From: Brumimicrobium oceani
Lineage (GTDB): Bacteria > Bacteroidota > Bacteroidia > Flavobacteriales_D > Crocinitomicaceae
DNA: 64,000 nt
Assembly (NCBI RefSeq): GCF_003143775.1
Contig: NZ_QFRJ01000012.1
Location: 1 to 64,000, forward strand
Direction of reading: 5' to 3'
Shown: piece after piece, positions 44,961 to 52,511 of the stretch
Layout: each line of letters begins with the position of its first letter
How positions within the stretch are numbered: position 1 is the first letter of the stretch
Notes under the pieces: model-generated
Seen by the model: the letters and a program-made list of their open reading frames with translations, nothing else
What the model was told of the DNA's origin: nothing
The model's database searches: none
Program-made: the position numbers and the translations under genes

Positions 44961-46313
44961 ATGGCCATTAAAGAATTTGATGTATTTGTGATTGGGACAG
45001 GCAATTCCGGAAAAACAATTGCCTTTGATTGTGCGGCGGCAGGAATGAAAGTTGCCATTGCAGACAATAGAGAATACGGTGGCACGTGCGCCAATCGCGG
45101 TTGTGATCCTAAAAAGGTAATCGCTGGTGTTACAGATGTGTATCAATCGGCTAAAAATCTTGAAGGAAAGGGCTTGACTGGTATACCAAAAATAGATTGG
45201 GAAAACCTACAGGAATATAAGCAAACATTTACGAGTGCAGTGCCCGCAGTAAATGAAAAGCGATTAAAAAAGGCGGGTATTTCTTTGTACCATCAATCGC
45301 CTAAGTTTTTAGATGAAAACACCTTGTCTGTAGAAGGAAAAACGGTTAAAACAAAGAAGGTAGTCATTGCATCAGGAATGGTTTCTATGGAATTAAAAAT
45401 CCCTGGAAGAGAGTATTTAAAATTGAGCGATGATTTTTTAGCGCTTGAAACACTTCCAAAAGACATCACTTTTATTGGTGGCGGATATATCGGGATTGAA
45501 CTTGCTCACATTGCAGCCAGATGTGGTGCAAAAGTTACAGTGATCGAGTTTGGTGATACCATACTAGATGGTTTCGATAAAGATTTGACCGAGGAATTAA
45601 CGGAAATTTCCAGAGATTTAGGGATCACTATTCTTTTAGAAGCCAAAGCCAATAAAATAGAAAAACTCCAAAAGAACTATCGTGTATATTATGAAACAGA
45701 AGGAGAAATTCAATCGATAAAAACAGAACTGGTTTTTAATACCGCAGGTCGAATTCCATCAATTGCAGATTTAGATTTAACCAAAGGAAATGTAGAGTTT
45801 GAGAAAAGAGGAATTACCGTAAACGAGTTTTTACAAAGCACGAGTAATCCAAATGTTTATGCCTGCGGAGATGTTGCTGCCACGCCACAGCCTCCATTAA
45901 CCCCAACTGCGAATTTACAAGCGGTGGTTTTGTCAGCAAATATTCGAAAAGGCAATACAGAAAAACTCCAAAAAATTGTTGTTCCATCAGTCGTTCATTG
46001 TGTTCCTCAATTGGCAATGGTTGGAATGAGCGAATCGGAAATCGAAGACAGCAAGGACAAATATCAAGTTAACCACAAGAGAGTTCCGCATTGGTTTAGT
46101 GCTAAGCATTTAAATGAGTCAAATTACACCTATAAAGTAATCATTGACAAAAAGCAGCAGACCATTCTTGGAGCACATATTTTGGCTTCAAATGCAGGAG
46201 AACTCATCAATCTTTTTACTTTGGCAATTAATCAAAAAATGAAAGTGAGCGAGATTAAAGCACTGGCCTTTACTTATCCTACTTGGGGTTCTGATATAAA
46301 AGCGATGTTGTAG
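44961..46313 (+). CDS. Class I pyridine nucleotide-disulfide oxidoreductase-like flavoprotein, atypical C-terminus
   Basis: This 450-residue protein has an FAD-binding start (VFVIGTGNSGKTIAF), the redox pair GGTCANRGCDPKKV (Cys43 and Cys48), an NAD(P)-binding motif TFIGGGYIGIELAHIAAR, and the second FAD motif NVYACGDVAATPQPPLTP. It looks like glutathione/mercuric reductase. However, the C-terminal dimer domain ends ALAFTYPTWGSDIKAML, where family members have a His-Pro-Thr-x-x-Glu block that acts as the acid-base dyad. The His and Glu are missing, so ordinary disulfide reductase chemistry is doubtful. The substrate is unknown. Confidence 0.85.
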   Translation: MAIKEFDVFVIGTGNSGKTIAFDCAAAGMKVAIADNREYGGTCANRGCDPKKVIAGVTDVYQSAKNLEGKGLTGIPKIDWENLQEYKQTFTSAVPAVNEKRLKKAGISLYHQSPKFLDENTLSVEGKTVKTKKVVIASGMVSMELKIPGREYLKLSDDFLALETLPKDITFIGGGYIGIELAHIAARCGAKVTVIEFGDTILDGFDKDLTEELTEISRDLGITILLEAKANKIEKLQKNYRVYYETEGEIQSIKTELVFNTAGRIPSIADLDLTKGNVEFEKRGITVNEFLQSTSNPNVYACGDVAATPQPPLTPTANLQAVVLSANIRKGNTEKLQKIVVPSVVHCVPQLAMVGMSESEIEDSKDKYQVNHKRVPHWFSAKHLNESNYTYKVIIDKKQQTILGAHILASNAGELINLFTLAINQKMKVSEIKALAFTYPTWGSDIKAML

Positions 46314-46427
46314 GATAATAAATTTTTCACTCAACTTTGATTTTATAGTTATTTCTTTCGTGTTATGTGAAATAACAGCAATAATTTCCTGTAATAGGAA
46401 TCACTTTATCTCTTTGAATCCCTGAGT

Positions 46428-46685
46428 TTGGTTTTTGCTGTTTTTAGTCTAAAAAAGAAGAAATACTTGGCTTTTTTCATCAGTTTTTTCATTTTTTCAT
46501 CATTTTTAATGAAAACAACGAATTTTCAATTCGCTAATTCAATGGGATATTTAATGCTAATTCCCATCATTTGTTTTGTATTGATTTTATCAAATTTCAA
46601 GAATTACAAAAATGAACTTTCCATTCTCGTAATTTTCACAGCTTATAATATGGGTGAGTTTTTTAAAATTGTGCTATTATTATAG
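46428..46685 (+). CDS. Possible small membrane protein
   Basis: An open frame of about 85 codons, starting at TTG, encodes two or three hydrophobic segments (KKYLAFFISFFIFSSFL, MGYLMLIPIICFVLILSNF, ELSILVIFTAYNMGEFFKIVLLL). The lack of an ATG start weakens the case; an ATG at 46509 would give a shorter protein. It may be real or a decayed gene. Confidence 0.3.
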   Translation: MVFAVFSLKKKKYLAFFISFFIFSSFLMKTTNFQFANSMGYLMLIPIICFVLILSNFKNYKNELSILVIFTAYNMGEFFKIVLLL

Positions 46686-46724
46686 AATCATTTGTTTTTT
46701 AAACTATTTGGTTGTAACTTAGAT

Positions 46725-46742
46725 CGTACATTTAAACGTACG
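46725..46742. promoter_or_regulatory. Candidate operator of the YefM-YoeB-type operon
   Basis: CGTACATTTAAACGTACG is an 18-bp palindrome with one mismatched pair. It lies 15 bp upstream of the antitoxin ATG, where Phd/YefM-type antitoxins bind to repress their own operon. Confidence 0.6.
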
Positions 46743-46757
46743 CTAATTTCAGAAATT

Positions 46758-47009
46758 ATGAAAGCAATAACCATAACAACACTTCGTAAGAATATAAAAA
46801 AACATTTCGATTATGTTTCAGATTCAATGGGAGTAATAGTTGTACCCAGAAGTGAGGAAAAAGACGCAATTGTAATCATGTCAATTGGGGAGTACAACTC
46901 TTTGAAAGAAACAGAACATTTATTATCCACGAAAGCCAATAGGGACAGATTATATGAATCAATTCATCAGATGGATAGCGGTGAGGTAGTTCAATTTAAT
47001 GAAGGTTAA
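46758..47009 (+). CDS. yefM: YefM/Phd-type antitoxin
   Basis: This 83-residue protein starts [23 protein letters not shown] and contains [28 protein letters not shown], the standard Phd/YefM fold that binds DNA with its N-terminus and the toxin with its C-terminus. The ATG at 46758 is chosen; the frame extends to 46692 but without a sensible N-terminus. The toxin gene starts inside its 3' end (11-bp overlap), as is usual for yefM-yoeB. Confidence 0.92.
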   Translation: MKAITITTLRKNIKKHFDYVSDSMGVIVVPRSEEKDAIVIMSIGEYNSLKETEHLLSTKANRDRLYESIHQMDSGEVVQFNEG

Positions 47010-47289
47010 AATGAATGTTGATTTTACGAAAATAGGCTGGGACGATTTTTGTTATTGGTTGGAAACTGATGTTGAAGTGGTCAAGAAAATAAAAGATCTG
47101 ATTAAATCAATAAAAGAAAACCCATTTAAAGGTTTGGGTAAACCAGAACCACTTAAACATGGATTGAAAGGCTTTTGGTCCAGGCGAATTACCGGAGAGC
47201 ATAGATTAGTTTATAAAGTAATTGGTAAAAGAGGTATTGATCAAAAATGCACAATTTTACAATGTAGATTTCATTATGACAAAAAGTAA
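46999..47289 (+). CDS. yoeB: YoeB-type toxin (ribosome-dependent mRNA interferase)
   Basis: This 96-residue basic protein matches the Txe/YoeB family: [66 protein letters not shown], ending in CRFHYDKK. The conserved catalytic Glu (in GEHRLVY), Arg and the terminal His-Tyr are present, so the toxin appears active. Overlap with the antitoxin gene by 11 bp implies coupled translation. An alternative ATG lies four codons further in. Confidence 0.94.
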   Translation: MKVKMNVDFTKIGWDDFCYWLETDVEVVKKIKDLIKSIKENPFKGLGKPEPLKHGLKGFWSRRITGEHRLVYKVIGKRGIDQKCTILQCRFHYDKK

Positions 47290-47466
47290 ATTAAAAGAAC
47301 TGTAGAATTCATGTTTAAACATTAACTCATTACTAGTTATGCCACAGTCAGTATAGAGTAATGCAATACTTATTACTTCTTTTCTTTAATCAAACCTCAA
47401 AACTACCCACTAAAACCTCAATACTGAGTTTTCCTTTCCTTTCTCCTAAAATCTCCTTACTTTTGC

Positions 47467-49038
47467 ATGAATCAAAAAATCAAAGAATACATGTCAGGAA
47501 TTGATATCAAAGACGTACTAAGTCAATTAGGAGTTAAAGACGGAGTCAACAAGGGAGCATCAACAGGAAAAAACTGGATTGATACTAAAGGCGACGTAAT
47601 TGATTCATTTACACCAGTAGATGGTTCAAAAATCGGACAGGTACAGTTAGGATCTGTTGAAGACTACAACGAAGCAGTTGAAGTAGCAACTAACGCATTT
47701 TATGAGTGGAGACAATGGACAGCACCAGCGCGTGGTGAAGTTGTTCGTCAGTTAGGAAATGCTTTGAGAGAATATAAAGAGCCACTGGGTAAATTGGTTT
47801 CTTACGAAATGGGGAAATCTTACCAAGAAGGTTTAGGAGAAGTTCAAGAAATGATCGATATCTGTGATTTCGCAGTAGGTCTTTCTCGTCAATTGTATGG
47901 TTTAACAATTGCATCTGAGCGTCCAGGACACAGAATGTATGAGCAATATCACCCACTAGGAGTGGTTGGAGTAATTTCAGCATTTAACTTCCCAGTTGCA
48001 GTTTGGAGTTGGAATACGGCTTTGGCATGGGTTTGTGGAGATTCTTGTGTATGGAAACCATCAGAAAAAACACCTCTAACATCTATCGCTTGTCAAAATA
48101 TTGCACAAGAAGTATTTGCTAAAAACAATGTTCCAGAAGGAGTTTCTACTATGGTAATTGGTGGTCCAGATGTTGGAAAAGCAATGGCAAACGACAAGAA
48201 AATTGCATTGGTTTCTGCAACAGGATCTACAAGAATGGGGCGTTCTGTTAACGAAGCTGTAGCAAAACGTTTAGGAAAAGTATTGTTAGAATTAGGTGGA
48301 AATAATGCAATGATCATTACTCCAGATGCTGACTTGAAAATTGTTGTTCCAGGTGCTGTATTTGGTGCTGTGGGAACTGCTGGACAACGTTGTACATCTA
48401 CACGTCGTTTGATTATTCACGATAGCATTTACGACAAAGTAATGAAAATTATCGTTGATGCTTACGGTCAAATTAAGATTGGTAATCCTTTGGATGAAAA
48501 CAATCACGTTGGACCACTTATCGATAAAGATTCTGTAAACAATTACTTAAACGCAATTGAATCTGCAAAGAAAGAAGGAGCAAAAGTATTGGTTGAAGGT
48601 GGAGTTCTTGAAGGAGAAGGATATGAGTCTGGATGCTACGTTAAACCAGCTATTCTAGAAGTTGAGAACCACTACGAAACGGTTCAACACGAAACATTCG
48701 CACCTATTCTATATGTAATGAAATATTCAGGAGAGGTTACTGAAGCAATTAAACTTCAAAACGGAGTAGTGCAAGGTTTATCATCTGCAATTATGACAAC
48801 AAACTTGCGTGAAGCAGAACAATTCTTATCAGCTCAAGGATCTGATTGTGGTATTGCCAACGTAAATATCGGTACTTCAGGTGCTGAGATTGGTGGAGCT
48901 TTCGGAGGTGAAAAAGAAACAGGAGGTGGACGTGAGTCTGGTTCTGATGCTTGGAAAGTTTACATGAGAAGACAAACAAATACAATTAACTATACTACTG
49001 AGTTGCCATTGGCACAAGGTATTAAGTTTGATTTGTAA
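47467..49038 (+). CDS. Aldehyde dehydrogenase, ALDH7 (alpha-aminoadipic semialdehyde) type
   Basis: This protein of up to 523 residues belongs to the ALDH superfamily, subgroup ALDH7/AmaB, which oxidises L-alpha-aminoadipic semialdehyde in lysine breakdown and other aldehydes. Landmarks are VISAFNFPVAVWSWNTALAWVCGDSCVWKPSEKTPL, the general-base Glu in LELGGNN, and catalytic Cys in GTAGQRCTSTRR. The start is uncertain: a perfect -7 promoter match TACTTTTG (47458-47465) ends one base before the ATG at 47467. If it is used, the true start would be the ATG at 47491 (MSGIDIKDV). A strong terminator follows. Confidence 0.93.
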   Translation: MNQKIKEYMSGIDIKDVLSQLGVKDGVNKGASTGKNWIDTKGDVIDSFTPVDGSKIGQVQLGSVEDYNEAVEVATNAFYEWRQWTAPARGEVVRQLGNALREYKEPLGKLVSYEMGKSYQEGLGEVQEMIDICDFAVGLSRQLYGLTIASERPGHRMYEQYHPLGVVGVISAFNFPVAVWSWNTALAWVCGDSCVWKPSEKTPLTSIACQNIAQEVFAKNNVPEGVSTMVIGGPDVGKAMANDKKIALVSATGSTRMGRSVNEAVAKRLGKVLLELGGNNAMIITPDADLKIVVPGAVFGAVGTAGQRCTSTRRLIIHDSIYDKVMKIIVDAYGQIKIGNPLDENNHVGPLIDKDSVNNYLNAIESAKKEGAKVLVEGGVLEGEGYESGCYVKPAILEVENHYETVQHETFAPILYVMKYSGEVTEAIKLQNGVVQGLSSAIMTTNLREAEQFLSAQGSDCGIANVNIGTSGAEIGGAFGGEKETGGGRESGSDAWKVYMRRQTNTINYTTELPLAQGIKFDL

Positions 49039-49069
49039 TCTTTGCAAGAAAACTACAAATATATTTTTG

Positions 49070-49101
49070 AAAGTCCCGGCGCTAACGTCGGGACTTTTTT
49101 G
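49070..49101 (+). terminator. Intrinsic terminator after the aldehyde dehydrogenase gene
   Basis: AAAGTCCCG (49070-49078) and CGGGACTTT (49089-49097) form a perfect 9-bp stem around GCGCTAACGT, followed by a T tract. Confidence 0.92.
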
Positions 49102-49127
49102 TTATTCCTCAATTATGAATGCATGAG

Positions 49128-49164
49128 TACAGGCGTTTTGTAAAACGTCCCTACGATACATTTA
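49128..49164. repeat. REP-like hairpin repeat, copy 1
   Basis: The segment starts TACAGGCG and ends ACATTTA, with a small stem GGCGTTTT/AAAACGTCC inside. A related copy lies at 50329-50370, starting TACAGGCG and ending CCCTACCATACATTTA. Each copy lies shortly after a gene. Confidence 0.65.
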
Positions 49165-49192
49165 AAAATAATTTCACAGAAAATTCCCTTTC

Positions 49193-49236
49193 ATGATTTA
49201 CATCATATTTTAAACGAAAATAGCCACTTATATTTG
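49193..49236 (+). promoter_or_regulatory. FNR/CRP-like box and promoter of RNA copy A
   Basis: The dyad ATGATTTACATCAT (49193-49206; half-sites TGAT-N4-ATCA) is followed after 22 bp by a perfect -7 element TATATTTG (49229-49236). Centre-to-centre distance is 33 bp, which puts the dyad near -41, the class II activator position of FNR/CRP proteins. Copy B has the same dyad and the same spacing although the spacer sequence differs. Confidence 0.75.
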
Positions 49237-49240
49237 TACC

Positions 49241-49513
49241 GTATTTAATTGCAATTGAGCTGCTAGTTAAAGTGGCTGATTGGAAACAAACGATTTTTAC
49301 AAATTGAAAAGATTTTGAGAATTAGTTTGCTTTTATTTCTTTAGGAGATGCGAGCATCAGCCGACAAGAAAAAAAGGAAAATAAGCTCAAAAGAATTGAA
49401 TTGAATTTCGTTTGGTTCTAACCAGACACGAAATACAAAAGAAAATTGAAACGATTCTCAAATCAACATTTTCTCATCTCTCTAAGTGTACTTGAGAATT
49501 GTTTCTTTTCTTT
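49241..49513 (+). ncRNA. Candidate structured small RNA, copy A
   Basis: This ~273-nt segment has its own promoter and an intrinsic terminator and is repeated at 51114-51380. Nested complementary segments support a fold: GTATTT 49241-49246 with AAATAC 49431-49436; TTGAGCT 49255-49261 with AGCTCAA 49384-49390; GGCTGAT 49274-49280 with ATCAGCC 49356-49362. A 14-bp terminator stem (GAAACGATTCTCAA 49448-49461 / TTGAGAATTGTTTC 49492-49505) is followed by TTTTCTTT. The RNA end coordinates are inferred. A GATG/CATC hairpin competes with the ATCAGCC pairing, so alternative folds are possible. I do not recognise a known RNA family. Confidence 0.65.
49448..49513 (+). terminator. Intrinsic terminator of RNA copy A
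   Basis: A 14-bp stem with one G-U pair and a 30-nt loop is followed by TTTTCTTT. Stem and loop are identical in copy B. Confidence 0.75.
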
Positions 49514-49878
49514 AATCTGTCTCCAATCATTCCACTACAGTCTGTTCATTTGCCAAAAAAATAATTATTGATTGCATGGACTATTTGCGATTGTAAGAAA
49601 TAAAATTAGCCTAAATATCTCTTACTGTTGTCAATTTTCATCAATTTAACCCAATGGCTAATTATTAAATGCTTGCAGTTAAACATCAGGTTGGTTTTAA
49701 CCAAATACATTTTTAAAGCTTTTTTCAAAACACAGGAAAAGACGCTAACATTTATTGTTTATCCGGATAATTTATAACTCTTTAATAGTATATGGAGCCA
49801 ATTATTTTAATCAAATTAAATGCTTTATTAACAGAGATAAAAAAATCTACTGATTTGTCGCTTTTCAACTCAGTATTG
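49514..49878. other. Gap between RNA copy A and the 123-residue gene
   Basis: No gene is supported in this 365-bp AT-rich stretch. A small hairpin (TTGGTTTTAACCAA near 49693-49706) is the only structure noticed. Confidence 0.45.
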
Positions 49879-49922
49879 CTGATGAAAGTCATTTTTCTTC
49901 CATAGCACATCATTTATTTTTG
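49879..49922 (+). promoter_or_regulatory. FNR/CRP-like box and promoter of the 123-residue gene
   Basis: The dyad CTGATGAAAGTCAT (49879-49892; TGA-N6-TCA) is followed by the -7 element TATTTTTG (49915-49922). The 33-bp centre distance is the same as at the RNA, nadA and heme A synthase promoters. The predicted leader before the ATG is about 16 nt. Confidence 0.68.
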
Positions 49923-49942
49923 CATTTCAAATAGACTAAGTT

Positions 49943-50314
49943 ATGATTGCAGAAATTTTACAAGGTGAAGCAGTAGATTACAAAGGTTTCCAAATTTGGA
50001 ATATTGCCTCTTTCAAAGAGTTCTTGGAGGGAAATGCTGAGATTAAAGAAATTGCAAATGCTGCTTTAAAGTTAACAAACGAAAGAAAAGAACAGCTCAT
50101 CAATAAGCCTGTGAAAGATTCAATTGAATTAATGCAAGAAGTTTTAGATCAAATAGAAGATCAACATTTTTTGGTATTTGAGAAAAACGATGAGGTTTAC
50201 GAAGGACTAAAAATGATGCAACGTTCTAAAATACTTGATATTAACGTTAATGAAATGGATGATCAACATGCCTATGTAATGATTATGGACAAAGACAGTT
50301 TGAAAGCATTTTGA
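49943..50314 (+). CDS. Hypothetical protein, member of the predicted FNR/CRP-like regulon
   Basis: This 123-residue soluble, acidic protein has helices in its first two thirds (FKEFLEGNAEIKEIANAALKLTNERKEQLINKPVKDSIELMQEVLDQIEDQ) and a beta-rich end (DINVNEMDDQHAYVMIMDKDSLKAF). No cysteines or metal motifs and no family are recognised. It lies between the two copies of the structured RNA and has the same box-and-promoter layout, so it is probably expressed under the same conditions. Confidence 0.72.
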   Translation: MIAEILQGEAVDYKGFQIWNIASFKEFLEGNAEIKEIANAALKLTNERKEQLINKPVKDSIELMQEVLDQIEDQHFLVFEKNDEVYEGLKMMQRSKILDINVNEMDDQHAYVMIMDKDSLKAF

Positions 50315-50328
50315 TTTTGTCGTTGATG

Positions 50329-50370
50329 TACAGGCGCAGATGTTTTTTATAACGCCCTACCATACATTTA
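50329..50370. repeat. REP-like hairpin repeat, copy 2
   Basis: This is related to 49128-49164: both begin TACAGGCG and end with CCCTAC-A-TACATTTA-like sequence, with the central stem diverged. It lies 15 bp after the stop codon of the 123-residue gene. Confidence 0.6.
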
Positions 50371-51065
50371 GAGTTAAAATACTTATCGTCTTCTTTACCC
50401 CTAAACTATTTAAACCCCGAATTTCAATTTTGCTTTGCGAATTGTTAGTTTAATTTTATTGAAGACCTAAATTTTTATCCCTTCAATATGAAATTCCAAA
50501 TAGTTATTAGGGTGGAAATTCTTCTTTTTTAGGACGCGCTTTATCCTTTTTTGAAGGTGGAGCAGGCTAGAAGGCGCTGATAATGGCGGAAGTTCTATAG
50601 CTTTTCGGTAACGATTTTTCATCGGGAACATTATCTACTTTTAGGAGTAGAGACAAGAAACGAAGCGAAGCAAGGGCATGAATTCAAATAGAAATAGACT
50701 AGAATGCAAAATGCCAAAAAGAAAAACACTAATGAATAATGCTAATTTTACTCATATAGTAGATTGGGTAAAGGGTCCGATAGGTATAAAAATAAAATAC
50801 TTATCAAATACCTCACTGTTCAGACTAGAATTATATTCTAATTCTTCATCACCCAAACAATAATATATAACACCTTTCATCCGAAGAAACGACTGAGGAA
50901 TCTCTTTTTGATTATCGTTAAATATTAATTTGGCTTCAAAGTCATAAGTTATAGCTAGTTATTTCTAATATATAGAACTGGTAAGATAGCGGGTAACCAC
51001 ATTAGAAATTAGTGGATAGAATTTCCGATCGTTTAAAAAAAGAAATTTCAATAAATTTCTCTTTC
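50371..51065. other. Gap with no supported gene
   Basis: This roughly 700-bp stretch contains only a 61-codon frame (50678-50863) without a plausible start context or family. Segments around 50530-50660 are less AT-rich and may be a decayed gene, but nothing could be recognised. Confidence 0.45.
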
Positions 51066-51109
51066 ATGATTTACATCATATTTCATTTTAAAAGCGTGAC
51101 TTATATTTG
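51066..51109 (+). promoter_or_regulatory. FNR/CRP-like box and promoter of RNA copy B
   Basis: The dyad ATGATTTACATCAT (51066-51079) and -7 element TATATTTG (51102-51109) are identical to copy A and sit at the same 33-bp centre distance, while the 22-bp spacer has diverged. Conservation of spacing but not of spacer is what a working promoter would show. Confidence 0.75.
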
Positions 51110-51113
51110 TACC

Positions 51114-51380
51114 GTATTTAATTGCAATTGAGCTGCTAGTTAAAGTGGCTGATTGGAAACAAAGGATTTTTATAAATTGAAAAGATTTTGAGTATTAGTT
51201 TGCTTTTATTTCTTTAGGAGATGCGCGCATCAGCCGAAAAGAAAAAAATAAGCTCAAAAGAAGTGGATTTAATTTCGTTTGATTCTAACCAGACACAAAA
51301 TACAAAAGAAAATTGAAACGATTCTCAAATCAACATTTTCTCATCTCTCTAAGTGTACTTGAGAATTGTTTCTTTTTCTT
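51114..51380 (+). ncRNA. Candidate structured small RNA, copy B
   Basis: This segment is roughly 90 percent identical by eye to copy A (49241-49513), including the pairing segments GTATTT 51114-51119 / AAATAC 51298-51303, TTGAGCT 51128-51134 / AGCTCAA 51251-51257 and GGCTGAT 51147-51153 / ATCAGCC 51229-51235, and the terminator stem 51315-51328 / 51359-51372. Differences lie mostly outside the long-range stems: a 6-nt deletion in a purine tract and single substitutions. A short frame starting MRASAEKKK is open for 31 codons here but is cut by TGA after 18 codons in copy A, which argues against coding. Ends are inferred. Confidence 0.65.
51315..51380 (+). terminator. Intrinsic terminator of RNA copy B
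   Basis: The 14-bp stem and 30-nt loop are identical to those of copy A, and a TTTTTC tract follows. It separates the RNA from the nadA promoter downstream. Confidence 0.75.
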
Positions 51381-51428
51381 ATCATAAAACAAAGAATTAA
51401 AGACAAATTTATCTTTAATTCGCTAAAG

Positions 51429-51472
51429 ATGATTTAGGTCATTTTTTATCATTCGCTCTATTTCTACATTTG
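51429..51472 (+). promoter_or_regulatory. FNR/CRP-like box and promoter of nadA
   Basis: The dyad ATGATTTAGGTCAT (51429-51442) and -7 element TACATTTG (51465-51472) have a 33-bp centre distance. The predicted leader to the nadA ATG is about 80 nt. Confidence 0.7.
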
Positions 51473-51554
51473 AACTGATCTTTCGAAAACTATACTCTTT
51501 CGGCAATTTGTTGTTTGAGTTGTTCTCGGCAATTATTGAAAATACCACATTGAA

Positions 51555-52511
51555 ATGTCAAATAAAGAAGAATTAAAATCAGCAATTTTAAAGCTAAAAA
51601 AAGAGAAGAATGCAGTAATTCTTGCACATTATTATCAAGAAAAAGATATCCAAGATGTTGCAGATTATATTGGAGATAGTTTGGGCTTAGCCGTGGAAGC
51701 GTCCAAGACCGACGCTGAGATTATTGTATTTGCTGGGGTTCATTTCATGGCTGAAACAGCAAAGTTATTAAATCCAACACGGAAAGTGGTGCTACCAGAC
51801 CTTAAGGCAGGGTGCTCTTTAGCGGATTCATGTCCACCAGAACAGTTTAAGGCTTTTACAGAGGCACATCCAGATCATAAGGTGGTTACTTACGTGAATT
51901 GTACAGCAGAGGTGAAAGCGTTGAGCGATATCGTTTGTACTTCTTCCAATGCCGTAGATATCATTAATTCTTTCCCAATTGATCAGAAAATAATATTTGC
52001 CCCAGATCAAAATTTAGGGAAGTATTTACAAAAGGAAACAGGCCGTGATCTTCTATTGTGGGAAGGTGCTTGTATAGTGCATGAGGCTTTTTCATTTGAT
52101 AAATTGCTGAAATTAAAAATTGAACTTCCTGATGCAAAGCTTGTTGCGCATCCAGAGTCTGAGCCTCACATCTTGGAAGTAGCCGATTATGTTGGTTCTA
52201 CCAGTAAAATGATCAACTACATTAAAAATTCTGATGCAGAAACCTTTATAGTGGGAACAGAAGCAGGAATTCTGCACGAACTAAGTAAGCAAGCTCCAGG
52301 GAAGAATTTGGTGCCATTACCTATTCATGAAGACAATACTTGTGCCTGCAGTGAATGTGCATTCATGAAGGTAAATACCTTAGAAAAGGTATATAATTGT
52401 TTGTTGAATGAAACTCCAGAAATTAATATTGACCCTGCAATTTTTGATAAAGCAAAGGCTCCTATTGTAAAGATGATTGAATTCTCTAAACTGGTTCCGC
52501 ATGAAAACTAA
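51555..52511 (+). CDS. nadA: Quinolinate synthase A
   Basis: This 318-residue [4Fe-4S] enzyme condenses iminoaspartate with dihydroxyacetone phosphate to quinolinate, the NAD precursor. The three cluster cysteines are in [11 protein letters not shown], the DIVCTSSNA region and [13 protein letters not shown]. Substrate motifs such as [25 protein letters not shown] and the TEAGILHEL segment are present. It overlaps nadB by 11 bp, so the two are translated together. A predicted FNR/CRP-like promoter lies upstream, interesting because the cluster is oxygen-sensitive. Confidence 0.97.
   Translation: MSNKEELKSAILKLKKEKNAVILAHYYQEKDIQDVADYIGDSLGLAVEASKTDAEIIVFAGVHFMAETAKLLNPTRKVVLPDLKAGCSLADSCPPEQFKAFTEAHPDHKVVTYVNCTAEVKALSDIVCTSSNAVDIINSFPIDQKIIFAPDQNLGKYLQKETGRDLLLWEGACIVHEAFSFDKLLKLKIELPDAKLVAHPESEPHILEVADYVGSTSKMINYIKNSDAETFIVGTEAGILHELSKQAPGKNLVPLPIHEDNTCACSECAFMKVNTLEKVYNCLLNETPEINIDPAIFDKAKAPIVKMIEFSKLVPHEN

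Noticed and set aside
49308-49461. Anti-terminator pairing in RNA copy A (TTGAGAAT with ATTCTCAA)
   Set aside because: The upstream arm is mutated in copy B (TTGAGTAT), so the alternative structure is not kept in both copies.
50678-50863. 61-codon open frame in the gap before RNA copy B
   Set aside because: No known family, no plausible start context, and composition like the surrounding non-coding sequence.
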